A stretch of 64,000 bases of DNA, from positions 1 through 64,000 of the forward strand of contig WNNJ02001497.1 in assembly GCA_012934845.2 (NCBI GenBank), read 5' to 3'. A model generated the notes under the pieces. The model was not told the origin of the DNA and did no database searches. It worked only from the letters and a program-made list of their open reading frames with translations. The position numbers were made by a program, and so were the translations under genes. The stretch comes from Pomphorhynchus laevis. Lineage: Eukaryota; Acanthocephala; Palaeacanthocephala; Echinorhynchida; Pomphorhynchidae. This document shows, one piece after another, positions 1 through 12,540 of this stretch. Every line of letters begins with the position of its first letter. Within the stretch, counting starts at the first letter, position 1.

Positions 1-92
1 ATTATATATTATATATATTGTTTCTTATGGGATCATGAAGATCGATTGAAATCGGGACTGGTGATCCTTTTATGGATGCTTATTTATGTATT

Positions 93-160
93 GAATAGTT
101 GCTAGGTCACACAAGGGGACTTTCACATTGAAAACCAGCTACAGAATCTTTGCTTCATTA
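93..160. repeat. Dispersed repeat fragment
   Basis: The segment starting with AATAGTTGCTAGGTCACACA recurs near 55811-55850 in the same orientation. The copy here has about 22 extra bases in the middle before the shared CTACAGAATC. It looks like part of an unclassified interspersed element. Confidence 0.55.
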
Positions 161-164
161 TATT

Positions 165-350
165 CAATTCCATACACCCTGACTACTAACGGCACCATTG
201 CCACAGCCGTTTTCGTTTCGCCCGCTTTTTGCCACATGTTGGCTAAAGACTACCAACGGCAATGGTGCCGTTACACCCTGACTACTGACGGCAATATACC
301 CTGACTACTAACGGCAATGGTGCCGTTAGTAGTCAGGTGTATTGAATTGG
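165..350. repeat. MITE-like inverted repeat
   Basis: Arms at 165-202 and 313-350 are inverted copies of each other (CTGACTACTAACGGCACCAT against its complement), with small indels. The interior holds further direct and inverted copies of the same CTGACTACT/ACGGCAATGG phrase near 250-310. There is no coding potential. It looks like a small foldback or non-autonomous DNA element. The flanks are too AT-rich to identify a target duplication by eye. Confidence 0.6.
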
Positions 351-1379
351 ATATCATGAAGGAAGGTATATATATCCAAAGAATCGGTTCTGATCGAGCC
401 GATTATTATGTTATAGCCGATTATTTATAAATTTAATGAGATTATTGTGATATCCATGAATGCCTACTCATTCTAAGCTTATTAAATAAACTACTGCAAT
501 AAATTGTCTTTCATACTATTGCCTTATATTTAAATAAAAATCTTGAAATGTATTAGTTACCTTATAATGAGTAATTAATTAAATAAGTATTTTAAAGGAA
601 TTTGATGATTGTATGAATATATGATTTTGGACATTTTTCCCTAAATTCGAATAAGAAATTTTTGTTTTACAATCACTGCAATCTTCTACCTTCTGTATTG
701 ATTTATCTTTAGTATTAATTTAATTTTTACTGTATTATCTGCTACTTGGAATCGTTTGTTGTTTTTATAAATAATAACATTTATGATTTACATTTATAAA
801 TATATTACATTTATAATAATTACATTTGTAATTATGCATTACATTTATAATGCATAATGGTGAATTTACGGTAAAATAACACTCGCGTGATTAATTTATT
901 ATAATTTATTTTCTTTGCTGCTATTTAAATTTACATTTCATAATATAAATAGCTTAATTCATTTGATCCCGAAAATAGCTAACCGTCATACCGAGACGAA
1001 TATAGTTTAAGACTTAAGCAACCAAAATATATCGTACATGACCATCTGCACGATATCAGTGAGAAGCTTTAAACAATTAAATTGTAAATTATTCCTTTAA
1101 CTAAATTACGTTTTTTAATATTTTTTTGTAAACTTATAAGTTATAAATTTATCCCTATTGAAGAAATCAATTTAATCAATTAAATTATTAATTCTAAATT
1201 ATTCCTTTAATTTAAGGCATTGGAAGTTGATTTTTCGAATTTGATAACTTAACTAATTCAATAATTTACTCGAATTAGAATATATTTTCTATATTTATAA
1301 TATTTTCATTTCCAAGATTTAAACCATCAAACATATTTCCGTTTTAATAATACTAATACTTTTTTGTCGCATAGCTAAG
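351..1379. other. AT-rich non-coding stretch
   Basis: I see no gene here. It probably lies in an intron or 5' flank of the downstream TLK gene, because the first recognisable TLK exon starts near 1380 and is not the protein's N-terminus. Confidence 0.4.
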
Positions 1380-4300
1380 TTGGCTGCGTGTCTAAATAAG
1401 TGCTCTGTCAAAATCTTTGTACACTTTGTAATGTTTAAGGAAAAAGAAGATTTATCAAAAGCAGTTCTTGATTTAAAGGCGCATTTAATTGGTGCCAATA
1501 GTCGCATCAATAGATGTTCTGAGATAATCAAAACTCTTTTGATCGAAAAGGTACCTTTGAAGCATAGTTAAATATATAAGTATGTTATTTGCATTAGAGT
1601 GAAATTGAAACAACAAATGCGAAAAGAAAATGTAACGAAGATAAACTTCGATTGGGACAGTATATTATGCAACGGCAGGGTGCTACATTTGTCGAACAAT
1701 GGGTTGATGGATATGCAATTGAGAAACTGTTAAAGTATATACATTTTACAGTATTTGATAAACAATTTAAATTATTTCAATATCTTTATTTTAGACAGCA
1801 GTCATCTATGAATAAAGCTAAAGAGGAAATAGAGCGAGAACGAAAAGGTTTATTGAAGAGAAAGCCAATCTTAAAGTGTAATAGCACAACTGCTGGGAAT
1901 GCTAGTACTATGGTAAATAAATCTACTACGCAACCTCAGGCCAGCGATCCAGAATCATCCAATGATAAATTCTACGATAAACCGTTAGTTGATTATCGCT
2001 TTAAAAACATTTATTTTAAATTCAAAGTCTATGATAATTTAAAAAACCCGATAAAAATAATTCAATATTCACAAAAAAAAACAAATTTTAAACCGATACC
2101 TATTAATATTATCCTCAGTTTTCCTTACAGGATTATACAAATCTGATGATGATATTTTTAACTATTGAAATATTATGTGTTTTTGTAAAGATTGTTTCAA
2201 AAATAAACCCATAAAATGTTAGTTTCATTTGAATTTGTATATTTTATATATAATGTTGAAATGTCCATCGGTTTATGATAACTTATTGATTTCATATCGA
2301 TGTTAAATTAATTATCTAACTTATATTAAACAAGTATAGCATTTATTTGAAATCTTAACATAAATTCTTTAATTGTATTTATCCAATGTATTTAAATTTG
2401 CTGTGCTCTTGATAGCTTTGATAAAAATTGTTATAATAAAAATTATTCTAATGTCTTAATGTTATATTAAAATAAATAAAGATTGCATTTAAAATATTTA
2501 ATGTTTAAGAATTTTTCGTTGTCATGCTTACTTTGCTATTTATATTATATTTAAATATTAAATATATTATTTTAATGTCTTATATTTCTTCAATTATTTT
2601 TGTTTCCGCGAATTGATGTATAGTTTCATTAAAAAGGCAATGAACATAATCGAAGCTGTTGGTGTTCACCTGAGTTTTTTGTGGAAAACAAAAGCTTGAG
2701 GAAATTAATAAAAAAATTGCAATATTGTAGATTAGAAAATAATACGTATGAATACATAAATATAGGTGATTATATTTATACTTATTATATTCATATCATA
2801 TTTATGGTATTCATATTTATTTATTCATATTATGGTGATAGTGTATAAGTTAATACATTATTCTGATTTGCTAATTTTCAGTAAAAGAAAGAGAACACTG
2901 ACTACTCTTTATCGGTTCTGATTATGGGTTCTGATGTAGTAAATCTGTGCTTAGCATTGACATCTTTAAATCACGTTTATTCGTTAAAATTGTGGATTAA
3001 AAAATCCACAATTGATGGATTGTGGATTAAATCTTAAAATCTTTTAATCCACTTTACAATACTGATGTATTGTAAAGTCTAAAGAAGACACAATTTGTCT
3101 TTTTCGGGTCCTTTAAATTGAAACAATTGATTTGTTTTAGAATTTATTTAATATATTCGAAATATTTTCTATGTAAATGCTAATTTGAACGACAAAATAC
3201 TAGATTTATTTTTTGTTAAAAGTGGTAGCTAGCTAATTCTACAAAATCGAAAATATTAAATTTTGTAAGCATGTTGTCTTCCAAAATTTTCTTAAGGATT
3301 TTATCAATTTTACTAAGCTGTTTGTATTCCTTTTTAACTACATTATTTCCAATACAATCGAATTGATCCGGGTTAAGCATTTTAAATGTAGCGATAAATG
3401 GATTATGCATCATTTCGTGCTCATTATCTGCCATTAAGTTTATAAATTTCAACACATCGTCAAAGCTTAGTTTACGATCAGAGCTCCAGTTGCACTGGTC
3501 GAAAATTTTTAGTATTTGAGCCTCTGTCATATGATCTCCGAGTGAGTACAAAAGTTTATACAGTTCTTCGTAGAAAAACGAGTCTCTACCTTTAGAAATG
3601 AAATAAAACCTTCTCTTTAAAGCATTAATTGCAATCTGTATTATTTTATCGTTATCTCGCCATTTTCGCATGTATCCTCCAAATGTCCTCGGAAATGATT
3701 CCGAATTATACAATGAATACACTAATTTCATATGTTCTTTAATTATTTGCATCTGCGTCCTTTTCGAAATCGCAATTATATTGCATTTTCATATGTGACA
3801 GTTGTCATGGTTATGCTTTCACTTTTTGGTGTTCACATTCTTTTCATTGTTGTCTGCATCTAGTTTGACCTAAGTTTTACTGGTATTCTTGAATTCTGTA
3901 TTTATAACTTATATTTTACAGCGTTTAAATTCAATATTCAAAAACTGTCTAAAAAATCGTTTTATAAACGATTGTAAAAAATCGTTTTATTCTTTTATAA
4001 TAATGAGTTCATTGTTTTTGAATAGCATTATATGCTTTACATATTCAATAATCTATTTTATCATAAAATCTATAATAAATATAGATTTAAAATAAATATA
4101 TAATAAAAAATATATAATAAACAATACATTTTATATATTATATATAAATATATTTATATATAATATATATAAATATATATTTATTTATTAAATATATTTT
4201 ATAAATAATAAATATAGATACATAAAATATATAATATTTTGTCTGTTATATCATATATGTAATATATGAAACTATGTAATATACGTTACATTTTACGAAA

Positions 4301-7300
4301 TTCAAATTAGGAATTATAATTCATTTTACCTATGGTCAATAATTTTGAATTTTAACAATAACAGTTACAAAATTTACAAATAATGTTTTTAAAACTAAGT
4401 ACTCAATTTTTTTGGCCGTTTTCGATGCGTATGGCTTACATTTTTCTAATATAAATAATATATACAACATATAAAAATGCTTATGCAACTGTAATTCCCT
4501 TTACAATATTTTGCATCATTGAATTATCTTAGGTTGTCTGCTCAAGAATGGCATGAGCGTGAGGAAGTATTACGAATTCGTCTTGCTGCACTTCGTAAAG
4601 AAGAAATTGAGCTACAATTAGATTTAGAAAAGCTTGGTCGCGAAAGACATTTGCATATTAGGGAGATTAAACGGATTGATCATCAGAAGAATTCTAGGTT
4701 TGACCAACTAATTTAACTAATTAAAACGATAACATTTTGTTTTAGGTTTCATAATGGATGTATGTTGAATGATCGATATCTTTTGTTATCGATGCTGGGA
4801 AGAGGAGGTTTTAGTGAGGTTCACAAGGCTTTTGATTGCAGGGAGCAACACTATGTCGCTTGTAAAGTTCATCAGTTGAATAGAGAATGGAGCGATGAGA
4901 AGAAAGCAAACTATATTAAACATGCAATAAGAGAATACAATATCCACAAAAGTTTAGATCACCCACGCATTGTTCGATTGTACGATGTTTTCGAAATTGA
5001 TAACAACTCGTGAGTTTTTCTATTTGTTTGATGCTTTTTCCTAATTACTTTTTTCAAAATATTTATAGAATGTAAAGCTTATTTTCTAATTGACATATCT
5101 TACACGAAAACTGTCAACGACTAAATAATTGTTCTAGCTTATTTTATTTTATTAAGATTCTGTACCGTGTTGGAATACTGCGAAGGAAATGACTTAGATT
5201 TCGTGCTGAAGCAGAGCAAAAATTTCCCAGAAAAAGAAAGCCGTTCGATTATTATGCAAATAATTAGTGGTCTGAGATATCTTAATATATTTGTTAAGCC
5301 CCCTGTTATACATTACGACCTCAAACCCGGTAAACAATTATTTCTATTTCGATTTGATATCAAAAAAAGGTTCATTTTATGCAAATTCATTTAATATTTT
5401 TATATTAATAAATAATATTTATTATATTATTTATATAATAAATTATCGCAATACTTTCCACCGTAATGCGTTAAAATAGATAGTATTTGTTATGTTTAAT
5501 TTATCGAATTAAATTGTAAATATATTTTATTCATAAATGCTCGTCGTTCGCATATCCGAGCGCGTCTCGGTTTTGTAGTGTTTAGCCCTTGGGGTGTAAT
5601 TCGGCCAGCTTCTTTATACAAACATCAGGTCACTTTGGTCGAATAAAGTAACATAATGGACGCTATGCATTATCTTTTAAGAATATAAGAATATATTTGA
5701 TAATTTTTTATTTTATGATTTTTTTCGTTTTATAAAGAATTTATAAAGAATTCATGAGTTAGTGCTTTTATATTTGAATTGAAAGCTACATAATTAGTTT
5801 TCATTTTGATTATTTTAAAATAAAAACAATTTAAATAAATTAATTTTAATAAATTAAATTGATTACTAATTTTCTAATTTATTTAAGTCAATTTTAATAA
5901 ATTAAATTGATTACTAATTTACTCTTCTTTTTATTTGTTTTTTTTATTTGCAATTTTTATGTAATTAAAAATTACATAAATTATTTATTTTAATTAGCTA
6001 TTTTATTTATATATAAAAAAATATAAATGTTTAAAATATAGAAATTTTTTTAAATAATTTATACTTGGCACAATTTTGCTTTAATCTTTCATTTTAGGAA
6101 ATATTATGGTTGGAACTGGTTCTAGGAGTGGTGAAATAAAGATAACGGATTTTGGATTGAGCAAACAGATGGATGAAGATTGTTACGATCCTGAACATGG
6201 GATGGATCTTACTTCACAAGGTGCTGGGACTTACTGGTAATATTTACTTTTTCTGATTTTTGTTGTAAGCGTCAATGTTACATTGTGTAGATAATTTTAT
6301 TAAGAAACATTGATTTCACTTATGTCTTAAAAGCCATTTGGCGATAATTTCTCTTAAAGCACAATCTGCGTTTGGATATGAAATAAAATCGTTAAAATGG
6401 AAATCATTTCTAGTGTCAACGGCTAATTTGATTAAATATTGATAAAATACCAAAATTAAGGTCATTATAAGATTTTTCGATTTGCAATGTGTGATAGTAA
6501 AAGTATTTTACTTTTTTCAATACGTTTATTCCGCTATTACCCGATAATGTATTACTGATATTACTTGATCATTAATTACCTGAAAATGTATTACCCTTTA
6601 TTTTTAGTACCCTTTATTTAACACGTCGTTAAATGTATTATAAAATCAAGTATTAAATTACGACTGTTGTTAGTCGTAATTTATAATTGTTGATACTTTA
6701 GAGCGCAAATAACCGCGAAATGCAATTATTTTATTTGTATATACAATTTGCTTCAAATCAGACGATGAACGCAGAAGCGTTCGCAGTTCGATTTTAATCT
6801 TTAATTTGAATTCTTTCGTTTCTTATCTACATGTGCTACGTTTGAATTTGATTAATAGTAATTTTGCATAATAATTAAGACATTTACAGCTAGCATCGTT
6901 CATACACAATCGATACTAACAACGTATCACTTTACGAATACTTGATATTTTGTCATACACAATTATTTTCGCTTTTCAAACTACCATTTATATGTAATCG
7001 GACGCTTTTTACATTTCAGTAGTTCTCAAATGCTTGGGACGCAAAGAAACTTGCTTCTGTTTTATGATATTTTAAATGATGCTTATGGATCTGACATGCT
7101 AATCTGTTTTTTCCTTTAATGCGATTTTTTTTACTTTAATCACTTTTGAACACTTTATTTGCAATATCATGAATTAGAATTAAATATAATCATATTTATT
7201 GGTAAATCAGTATATTATAATATTTTAATATTATAAAATCAAGTATTAAATTACGACTGTTGTTAGTCGTAATTTATAATTGTTAATACTTTAGAGCGCA

Positions 7301-10278
7301 AATAACCGCGAAATGCAATTATTTTATGTGTATATACAATTTGCTTCAAATCAGACGATGAACGCAGAAGCGTTCGCAGTTCGATTAATATAATTTATTA
7401 TATTTTTAATATAATATTTTAATATTATATATAAATATATTTTTATTTAATAGTATATAATAACTTTCAATATTAAATTCGAAAATTTAATAATTTGAAC
7501 GCGTAAAGATATAAATTGAATGATTACCTATTGTTAAATCTGCGTGCTTTTCTATAGGTATCTTCCTCCTGAGGTTTTCGTTCAGGGGCCGGATCCACCT
7601 AAAATTTCTTCGAAGGTAGACGTATGGTCTTTAGGATGTATGTTTTTTCAATGTTTATACGGTCGTAAGGTATAAATCTAGTCAAAAAGATACGTTGTTA
7701 CATTTTTAATCATGTTTTTCAAAGCCATTTGGCCATAATCTCTCTCAAAGTGCAATTTTGGAAAATAATACAATATTGAAAGCAAAGGAAGTTCAATTTC
7801 CCACCAAACCACCAATCTCCAACGAAGCAAAGGTCAGTAATCACTTACTACATTTGTAAAACATTTAATCATCTAACATTTTTGTCATCTACTGATCAAA
7901 CTAATTCAAGTTCGGTTAGAAAATTCGTAAAAATGTCTTATTGACTTATTAAATGTTACATTATTTTTCTTCGACAAAATTAGAATCTAAAATTGTAATT
8001 GTTTTTACATTTGTTATAACATTAGTATATTCTTCAAGAATATAATTATATTTTTACGTTATATTGCAAATAGATAATTTTATTATAACTTAACCAATGT
8101 GAATGCTTATCAAAATGTTTACTAAAATGATTATTTTTTAAGTGATTTATTAAAGAAGGAAAATCTAAAGATATAATTATGATATATTCAAAATTAATAG
8201 CGAACTGGATTTCTACTAAATAGTAAGAATGAAGTCTTACTAAACCATATTTTAGTTGCTTTGAATTTAAACAAAAACAAAAAGCATTTTACTTGCATAA
8301 AACATCACTTTATGTTTAATGTTTCGCACATACATCTTATGGTATCACAAAATCTAACATTGAAACTAAAATTAACAATATTGTTTTATTTAATAACTTG
8401 AGTTTAAATAACCTATTTAATATACTTTAAACGTATTCTTTCAAACTCAGTTTTTTAAATTGTAGAAATATTTACAATATTTTGTATGATCAAAGAAATT
8501 TTCTCATAAAGACAATATGTTCTCAATATGACCTCGATATCACTGGTCACAATATGACCTTTGATATTGGGTATAACTTTTTAATTTCATTTATGATTTT
8601 TTTAAACAATTAACATTATTATAATAATTTCAAAAATTAAAATTTACATTTTTATTTTTTCAATTAAATAAATTGATATTTCAATCAACTCTCTAATTTA
8701 TTTTTTTGTAATTTTTTGAAATTTAAATTTCAAATTTCAAACTTTAATTTTATAATATAAAATTTATTATATTTTTTCGTTATCACAATAAGAAATATTA
8801 GCTAAAATTATCTTAATGAATTGACAAAATAAAGTCAACATTTAACAAAATATAATAGTTAACTTAGTATATTGTCACTTAATATATATGTTACTGAGTA
8901 TGTTGCCAGTAAGTGGTTAAACATGTCATTTGTTAAAAAAATAATAATTTTATTTCACTTAAAATACAATATTTAGAATTTACATAAAATGTAGCAAGCA
9001 GCTGACCATATATACAAGAGAATGAACTAAATAAAGTTCTGTATTTCACAGACACACTATTAATTAGGTGATTTCGAAATTCTTAATTATTCGATTATTA
9101 TGCAAATAATTAGTGGTCTGAGATATCTTAATATATTTGTAGCAGAAGCAATATATTTGTAGCAGAAGTTGCTTTTGCGACCAACTATTGAACTTTTAAT
9201 ATTGTTTGGAAGTCTACAGCTCTTCAAGGAAGACGCACAAGTCCTTAAGAGTTTGCTGGCACGCTACTTAACTCCAGCGAACTAGGCATCATTTAATAAT
9301 TAAGATTTTTTATTAATAAAAAATTTAGTAATTTTTTAATAATAAAATATTACTAAATATTTAGTAATATTTTGATTTACTACCTAAACATTAATTACGA
9401 TAAAATATTATACTAAATATATTGCTAATGCACATGATTATTGAAACATAATCAATAAATACATGGGCCTTATAAGCTGAACTTTTCAAGTCAAAGATTA
9501 CACGCACTAATGATAAATGTACTGTATTGATCAGAAATTCCACTTAAAAGTATTTATATTTGAGTAAATTCATGATGTTTTCAAACTAGTAGTATGACGG
9601 TTTCAATAATACTCATTTTTTAAAATAGTGTAGTCTCAAATACTCCGTATCTCCTTGATTTCAAGAAAATATTTTGCAAAATGTTACAGAATCTATTTGT
9701 AATCAATAATTTGATTGAAACTAAAGTTTACTTAAATTTAAATTTAATGAATTACGAAGATTACAGTTGATTATTTGATTATTTACAGTTCATTATTTAA
9801 TCAATGATGATCCCAAAAAGTGAGGAGTTAATTGAGGAGTATATGACACGTTTAAATTTTTTAACTTTCACTGTTTAATGTTATCAATAATGTTATTTTA
9901 TCTTTATCATTTAACTTTATTCATTTATTGAATTTTTTTATTTTTAACGGAATCTAATAAAAAAATTATTTTCTGAATATTTAAAAAAAATTATTGTCTA
10001 TTTTATCTGATAAACTATTCGTATGTTTTTTCAAGGCATTTATTCGTAAATGTTTAACATACAAAGTTAAAAATCGACCTGACATTATTCAGCTATCAGA
10101 AGACGAATATGTTCAAGGCTTCTTTCGCCGCGGAACGTCTAGCTCTGCATCTTCCTCAGCAGCAGCTTTAACCTATCAGCAATCTGGAATTTCATCTTCT
10201 GCAACGTCATCTCACTCATGTAAACCTGCAAATACGTTGCTCCCATCACAGCAGCCTTGTCAGCAGACGCCTGAGTAA
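1380..10278 (+). CDS. TLK: Tousled-like serine/threonine kinase (spliced, 5' end not found)
   Basis: Nuclear Ser/Thr kinase of the TLK family, whose known targets include the histone chaperone Asf1, in chromatin assembly. Exons I can place: about 1380-1550 (start uncertain, ends LLIEK), 1598-1734 ([16 protein letters not shown]), 1795 to an undetermined donor ([15 protein letters not shown]), 4533-4697 (coiled-coil part, LHIREIKRI), 4746-5009 ([27 protein letters not shown]), 5157-5329 ([18 protein letters not shown]), 6098-6236 ([18 protein letters not shown]), 7558-7669 ([26 protein letters not shown]), 7725-7832 ([22 protein letters not shown]) and 10036-10278 ([10 protein letters not shown], then a Ser/Gln-rich tail and TAA). 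GT/AG borders and phases agree from 4533 onward. The glycine loop, the Lys of ACKV, the HYDLKPGN catalytic loop (TLKs have HYD instead of HRD) and DFG are intact, so the kinase looks functional. Missing are the N-terminal exons and the junction between the third and fourth exons listed. Poly(A) signals AATAAA lie at 10653 and 10664. Confidence 0.93.
2150..3204. other. AT-rich TLK intron sequence with small hairpins
   Basis: No exon is recognisable. Around 2990-3085 several short inverted repeats overlap (TGTGGATTAAAAAATCCACA, and CTTTACAATAC with its complement). They may be a foldback element or simple palindromes. Confidence 0.4.
3216..3752 (-). CDS. EF-hand-like protein, antisense inside a TLK intron
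   Basis: An open frame of 178 residues ending HF. A helix-loop-helix segment ([18 protein letters not shown], about residues 85-102) resembles a degenerate EF-hand loop, and the stretch before it ([13 protein letters not shown]) resembles the helix of a paired hand. The loop lacks the full set of acidic Ca2+ ligands, so calcium binding is doubtful. I cannot name the family; an EFCAB- or calmodulin-related protein is the best guess. The ATG follows a possible splice acceptor and the frame stays open a little further upstream, so an earlier exon is possible. It lies entirely within the TLK intron between about 2.1 and 4.53 kb, on the opposite strand. Confidence 0.6.
   Translation of the reverse strand: MQIIKEHMKLVYSLYNSESFPRTFGGYMRKWRDNDKIIQIAINALKRRFYFISKGRDSFFYEELYKLLYSLGDHMTEAQILKIFDQCNWSSDRKLSFDDVLKFINLMADNEHEMMHNPFIATFKMLNPDQFDCIGNNVVKKEYKQLSKIDKILKKILEDNMLTKFNIFDFVELASYHF
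3753..4532. other. AT-rich intron stretch
   Basis: TLK intron upstream of the antisense EF-hand-like frame, so it may hold that gene's promoter. Around 3950-3990 the phrase AAAATCGTTTTAT is repeated in direct and inverted form. 4080-4240 is almost pure A/T. No other gene is seen. Confidence 0.35.
5330..6097. other. TLK intron
   Basis: Intron between the exon ending HYDLKPG and the exon starting at 6098. It is AT-rich with a less AT-rich patch at about 5535-5640. No ORF or repeat family is recognised. Confidence 0.5.
6321..6366 (+). pseudogene. Intronic copy of a TLK exon border
   Basis: This stretch repeats the acceptor and first half of the TLK exon at 7725 (AAAGCCATTTGG, then ATAAT and CTCT...AAAG), with several mismatches. 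It lies about 1.4 kb upstream, in the preceding intron, and looks like a diverged partial duplication of an exon. It has no matching donor, so it is probably not spliced in. Confidence 0.6.
6636..6793. repeat. Intronic direct repeat, copy 1 (158 bp)
   Basis: Nearly identical to 7229-7386 in the same TLK intron. Both begin at TATTATAAAATCAAGT and end at GCAGTTCGATT, and both contain the small palindrome TTACGACTGTTGTTAGTCGTAA. High identity suggests a recent duplication or two insertions of one short element. Confidence 0.8.
7229..7386. repeat. Intronic direct repeat, copy 2 (158 bp)
   Basis: Partner of 6636-6793, with only a few substitutions. It ends about 170 bases before the next TLK exon at 7558. 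Confidence 0.8.
7833..10035. other. Large TLK intron (2.2 kb)
   Basis: AT-rich intron between the exon ending SNEAK and the last coding exon. It contains the exon-fragment copy at 9090-9140. No other gene or recognisable element is seen. Confidence 0.6.
9090..9140 (+). pseudogene. 51-bp copy of a TLK kinase exon
   Basis: Identical over 51 bases to 5244-5294 of the TLK exon that encodes the stretch before HYDLKPG. It sits in the last large intron, about 3.8 kb downstream of its source. It is a fragment with no splice signals of its own, and the perfect identity implies a recent copying event. Confidence 0.85.
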
Positions 10279-10866
10279 TTATTAATATGAAAACTATTTG
10301 TATCATTTTACTTGTCAATTGATAATTGACATTTTTTTTGAACACAGCGAGAAGATTATTGGATTTTCCGAATTATTTTATCAAACTTTGCTTACACTAT
10401 AACTACTATGTACAGTGCATGACTTGTGTGTCTTTACTTTTTTTAAAAACAATTTCTACAGTTTAACAATCGAAATGCTGATTTATGCTAAAAAGTTAAA
10501 TTATCGACATAAGTAAAACTCATATTGACTTAGACAGCTGTTCTGTCTAATGAAAAGATTTAATAAAATTCTTACGGTAAAATATGCCCTACAGGAGAAT
10601 ATATCTCAAAGGCTAATTAGTAAATATAATTATATTTTACAATCTAAAATGAAATAAAATTAAAATAAAGCGTATAATAAAAGCTGATGTATATAATTGA
10701 TAAATATTTTTCATAAGTAATATAAAATTAACATCAAACTAACCGTAACTGGTTAAAAAATAAATATATCTTTAACAATATATGTTTCGATATATTGAAA
10801 CATATATTTAATATATATGTATATATATTAATATATAATAATTAACAACAAATAATTATTTTACGC
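10279..10866. other. TLK 3' UTR and AT-rich intergenic DNA
   Basis: Follows the TLK stop codon. AATAAA hexamers at 10653-10658 and 10664-10669 could end the transcript. 10740-10850 is a TA-rich low-complexity tract. The next element starts near 10867. Confidence 0.45.
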
Positions 10867-11757
10867 TTTATAAATTGTAAATTTGTTCATAACTGTGTAA
10901 AAACTAAATCTAAACTATGTAAATATATGAAATATATGTTTGAATTAGTGAAAAAATATATATTTAATTAGTGAACACATTTATCCAAAAAGCTTTATTC
11001 TTAATAAAACCAATATTAATGATAAATAAGGTGTATATCTAGATATGAACATTAAATTAACATTAACTAAAACTACTATTAATTTATATCGTAAAGATGA
11101 CATATTTAAATTTACAAGAAACATATTTTTGCATGAGCATTCATGCATACCATATAATATAAAATATAATACATTAAATAATGAAATTTTAAGAATTGCA
11201 ACAATATGTAATGATATTGGCTTTCTTCAAAATCATTTAAATAATTTAATAGATACATATTTTAAACTAGGTTACTATAAAAATAACATCAAGCAGAAAA
11301 TAGTAAAATATATAAATCAACACAATAATATAAAGAATAAATTTAAACTCTTAAGTGGCAAATTTTTATGGATGGATAATAAATAATATACTTTGTATTA
11401 GAATAAGATACTAGATAGTTTTATCAGAGGAAATACATCATTAGCATGTATTTGGCCCCGCTGCTATGTTAGGTAGAGGAGTTAGAGGCCGAAACATGAT
11501 AGCATAGCAGTTCCTCCTGATGACCTCTGATACTTATTCTGATATAACGGCTGTTATTTATTAGTCCATTCATAAGAACTGCTTTTTATTTTAATTTTTA
11601 ATTTTTTATTTTAACTTGATTTAAATTATAGAAAATCTAAAAACAATTATTAATTTTATTATTTAATTATTAAATTTTGATTTAGCATTATTATGTTTTG
11701 TTTATTTTATAATTATATTAAATACGTAGATTCAGTTAGCTGATTTGATTTGTCCTT
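10867..11757 (+). mobile_element. Permuted-type Penelope-like retroelement, 5'-truncated copy
   Basis: Matches the 3' third of the copy at 50.3-53.3 kb: the end of the RT and thumb region (frame 11045-11386, MNIKLTLTKTTINLYRKDD), then the conserved 3' tail with TTTGGCCCCGCTGC, GGCCGAAAC and CTGATGACCTCT. The tail ends near CAGTTAGCTGATTTGAT at 11757. It is 5'-truncated, as is usual for retroelements, and is a dead fragment. Confidence 0.88.
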
Positions 11758-12055
11758 AGCTTTCTGCTAACTACATGTCGTAGTGCCACCGATAACTAAG
11801 AAGATATTTCCTCAAACATTTGTTTGGTATTTGTCGAGATTGAGAAAATAATCATCGTAAGAGTTTATACCAGGTGACCTAAAATGTATCCCCTTTTCAA
11901 ATTCTACAACTTTTTAACTATTAAAGATGTAAGTATGAAACATTTTAGATATTATAATAAGGTATATGTAAACATACAAATGTAGGTTAAAATAACTCAG
12001 AGAAATATTGTGAAATATTTATATTGACTAAATAAGAAAACTTCTAGAAAGATCA
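11758..12055. other. Non-coding spacer
   Basis: About 300 bases with no gene or repeat that I recognise. Confidence 0.35.
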
Positions 12056-12059
12056 AAAA

Positions 12060-12540
12060 TGGGAGAATATAGAACAGTTCATAATCTAAATACGGATATT
12101 TGGGTATTTCTTACGACTGAACATTTTATTAAAATAGTCTTCAGCTTATCTCTCACTGAGAGATCGCTGCTGCCAACAACTTCCACATCGGACGATTTTG
12201 AGCCATCTTTTGCTCTATATCGGTCGCTGTTTCCAGACACTTTACTTTCCTGCTTCTCCATGTCAACGATCCGACGTTTAGGATAGCCATTCTGATGCCG
12301 TGACAACTTGGTTATTTAGCCGAGTCCGTCGATAACTTGGTAGCCCTAGTTTATTTTTCGCAAACCACGGGAGATGAGACTGCGCGTTGCAGCATAGGGA
12401 TAAACACATCTAGATGGTCGTTCAATTGTAAATTTGTTGGCATGCTATTGTTCTGGCGGATTGTTTTACAGCCGGATGCCCTTCCTGCCGCTAACCCTCC
12501 TTCTTTTTAAACAGGGCTTGGAACCGTTCTTGACGGAGTT
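12060..12540 (-). mobile_element. RTE-like LINE remnant, internally deleted
   Basis: Less AT-rich than its surroundings. Read on the minus strand it has GGAAGGGCATCCGGCTGTAA, then GGGCTACCAAGTTATCGACG, and then a frame opening MAILNVGSLTW, a start typical of RTE-type LINE ORFs with an AP endonuclease. After a few dozen bases the sequence reads DIEQKMAQNRPMW, which resembles the far C-terminal end of LINE proteins. The body of the element therefore appears deleted. An overlapping 75-codon frame is probably not a host gene. The family name comes from recalled RTE features and is moderately secure. Confidence 0.5.

Noticed and set aside
12059-12306. 75-codon frames on both strands
   Set aside because: They overlap a LINE remnant and reflect its sequence read in the wrong frame.
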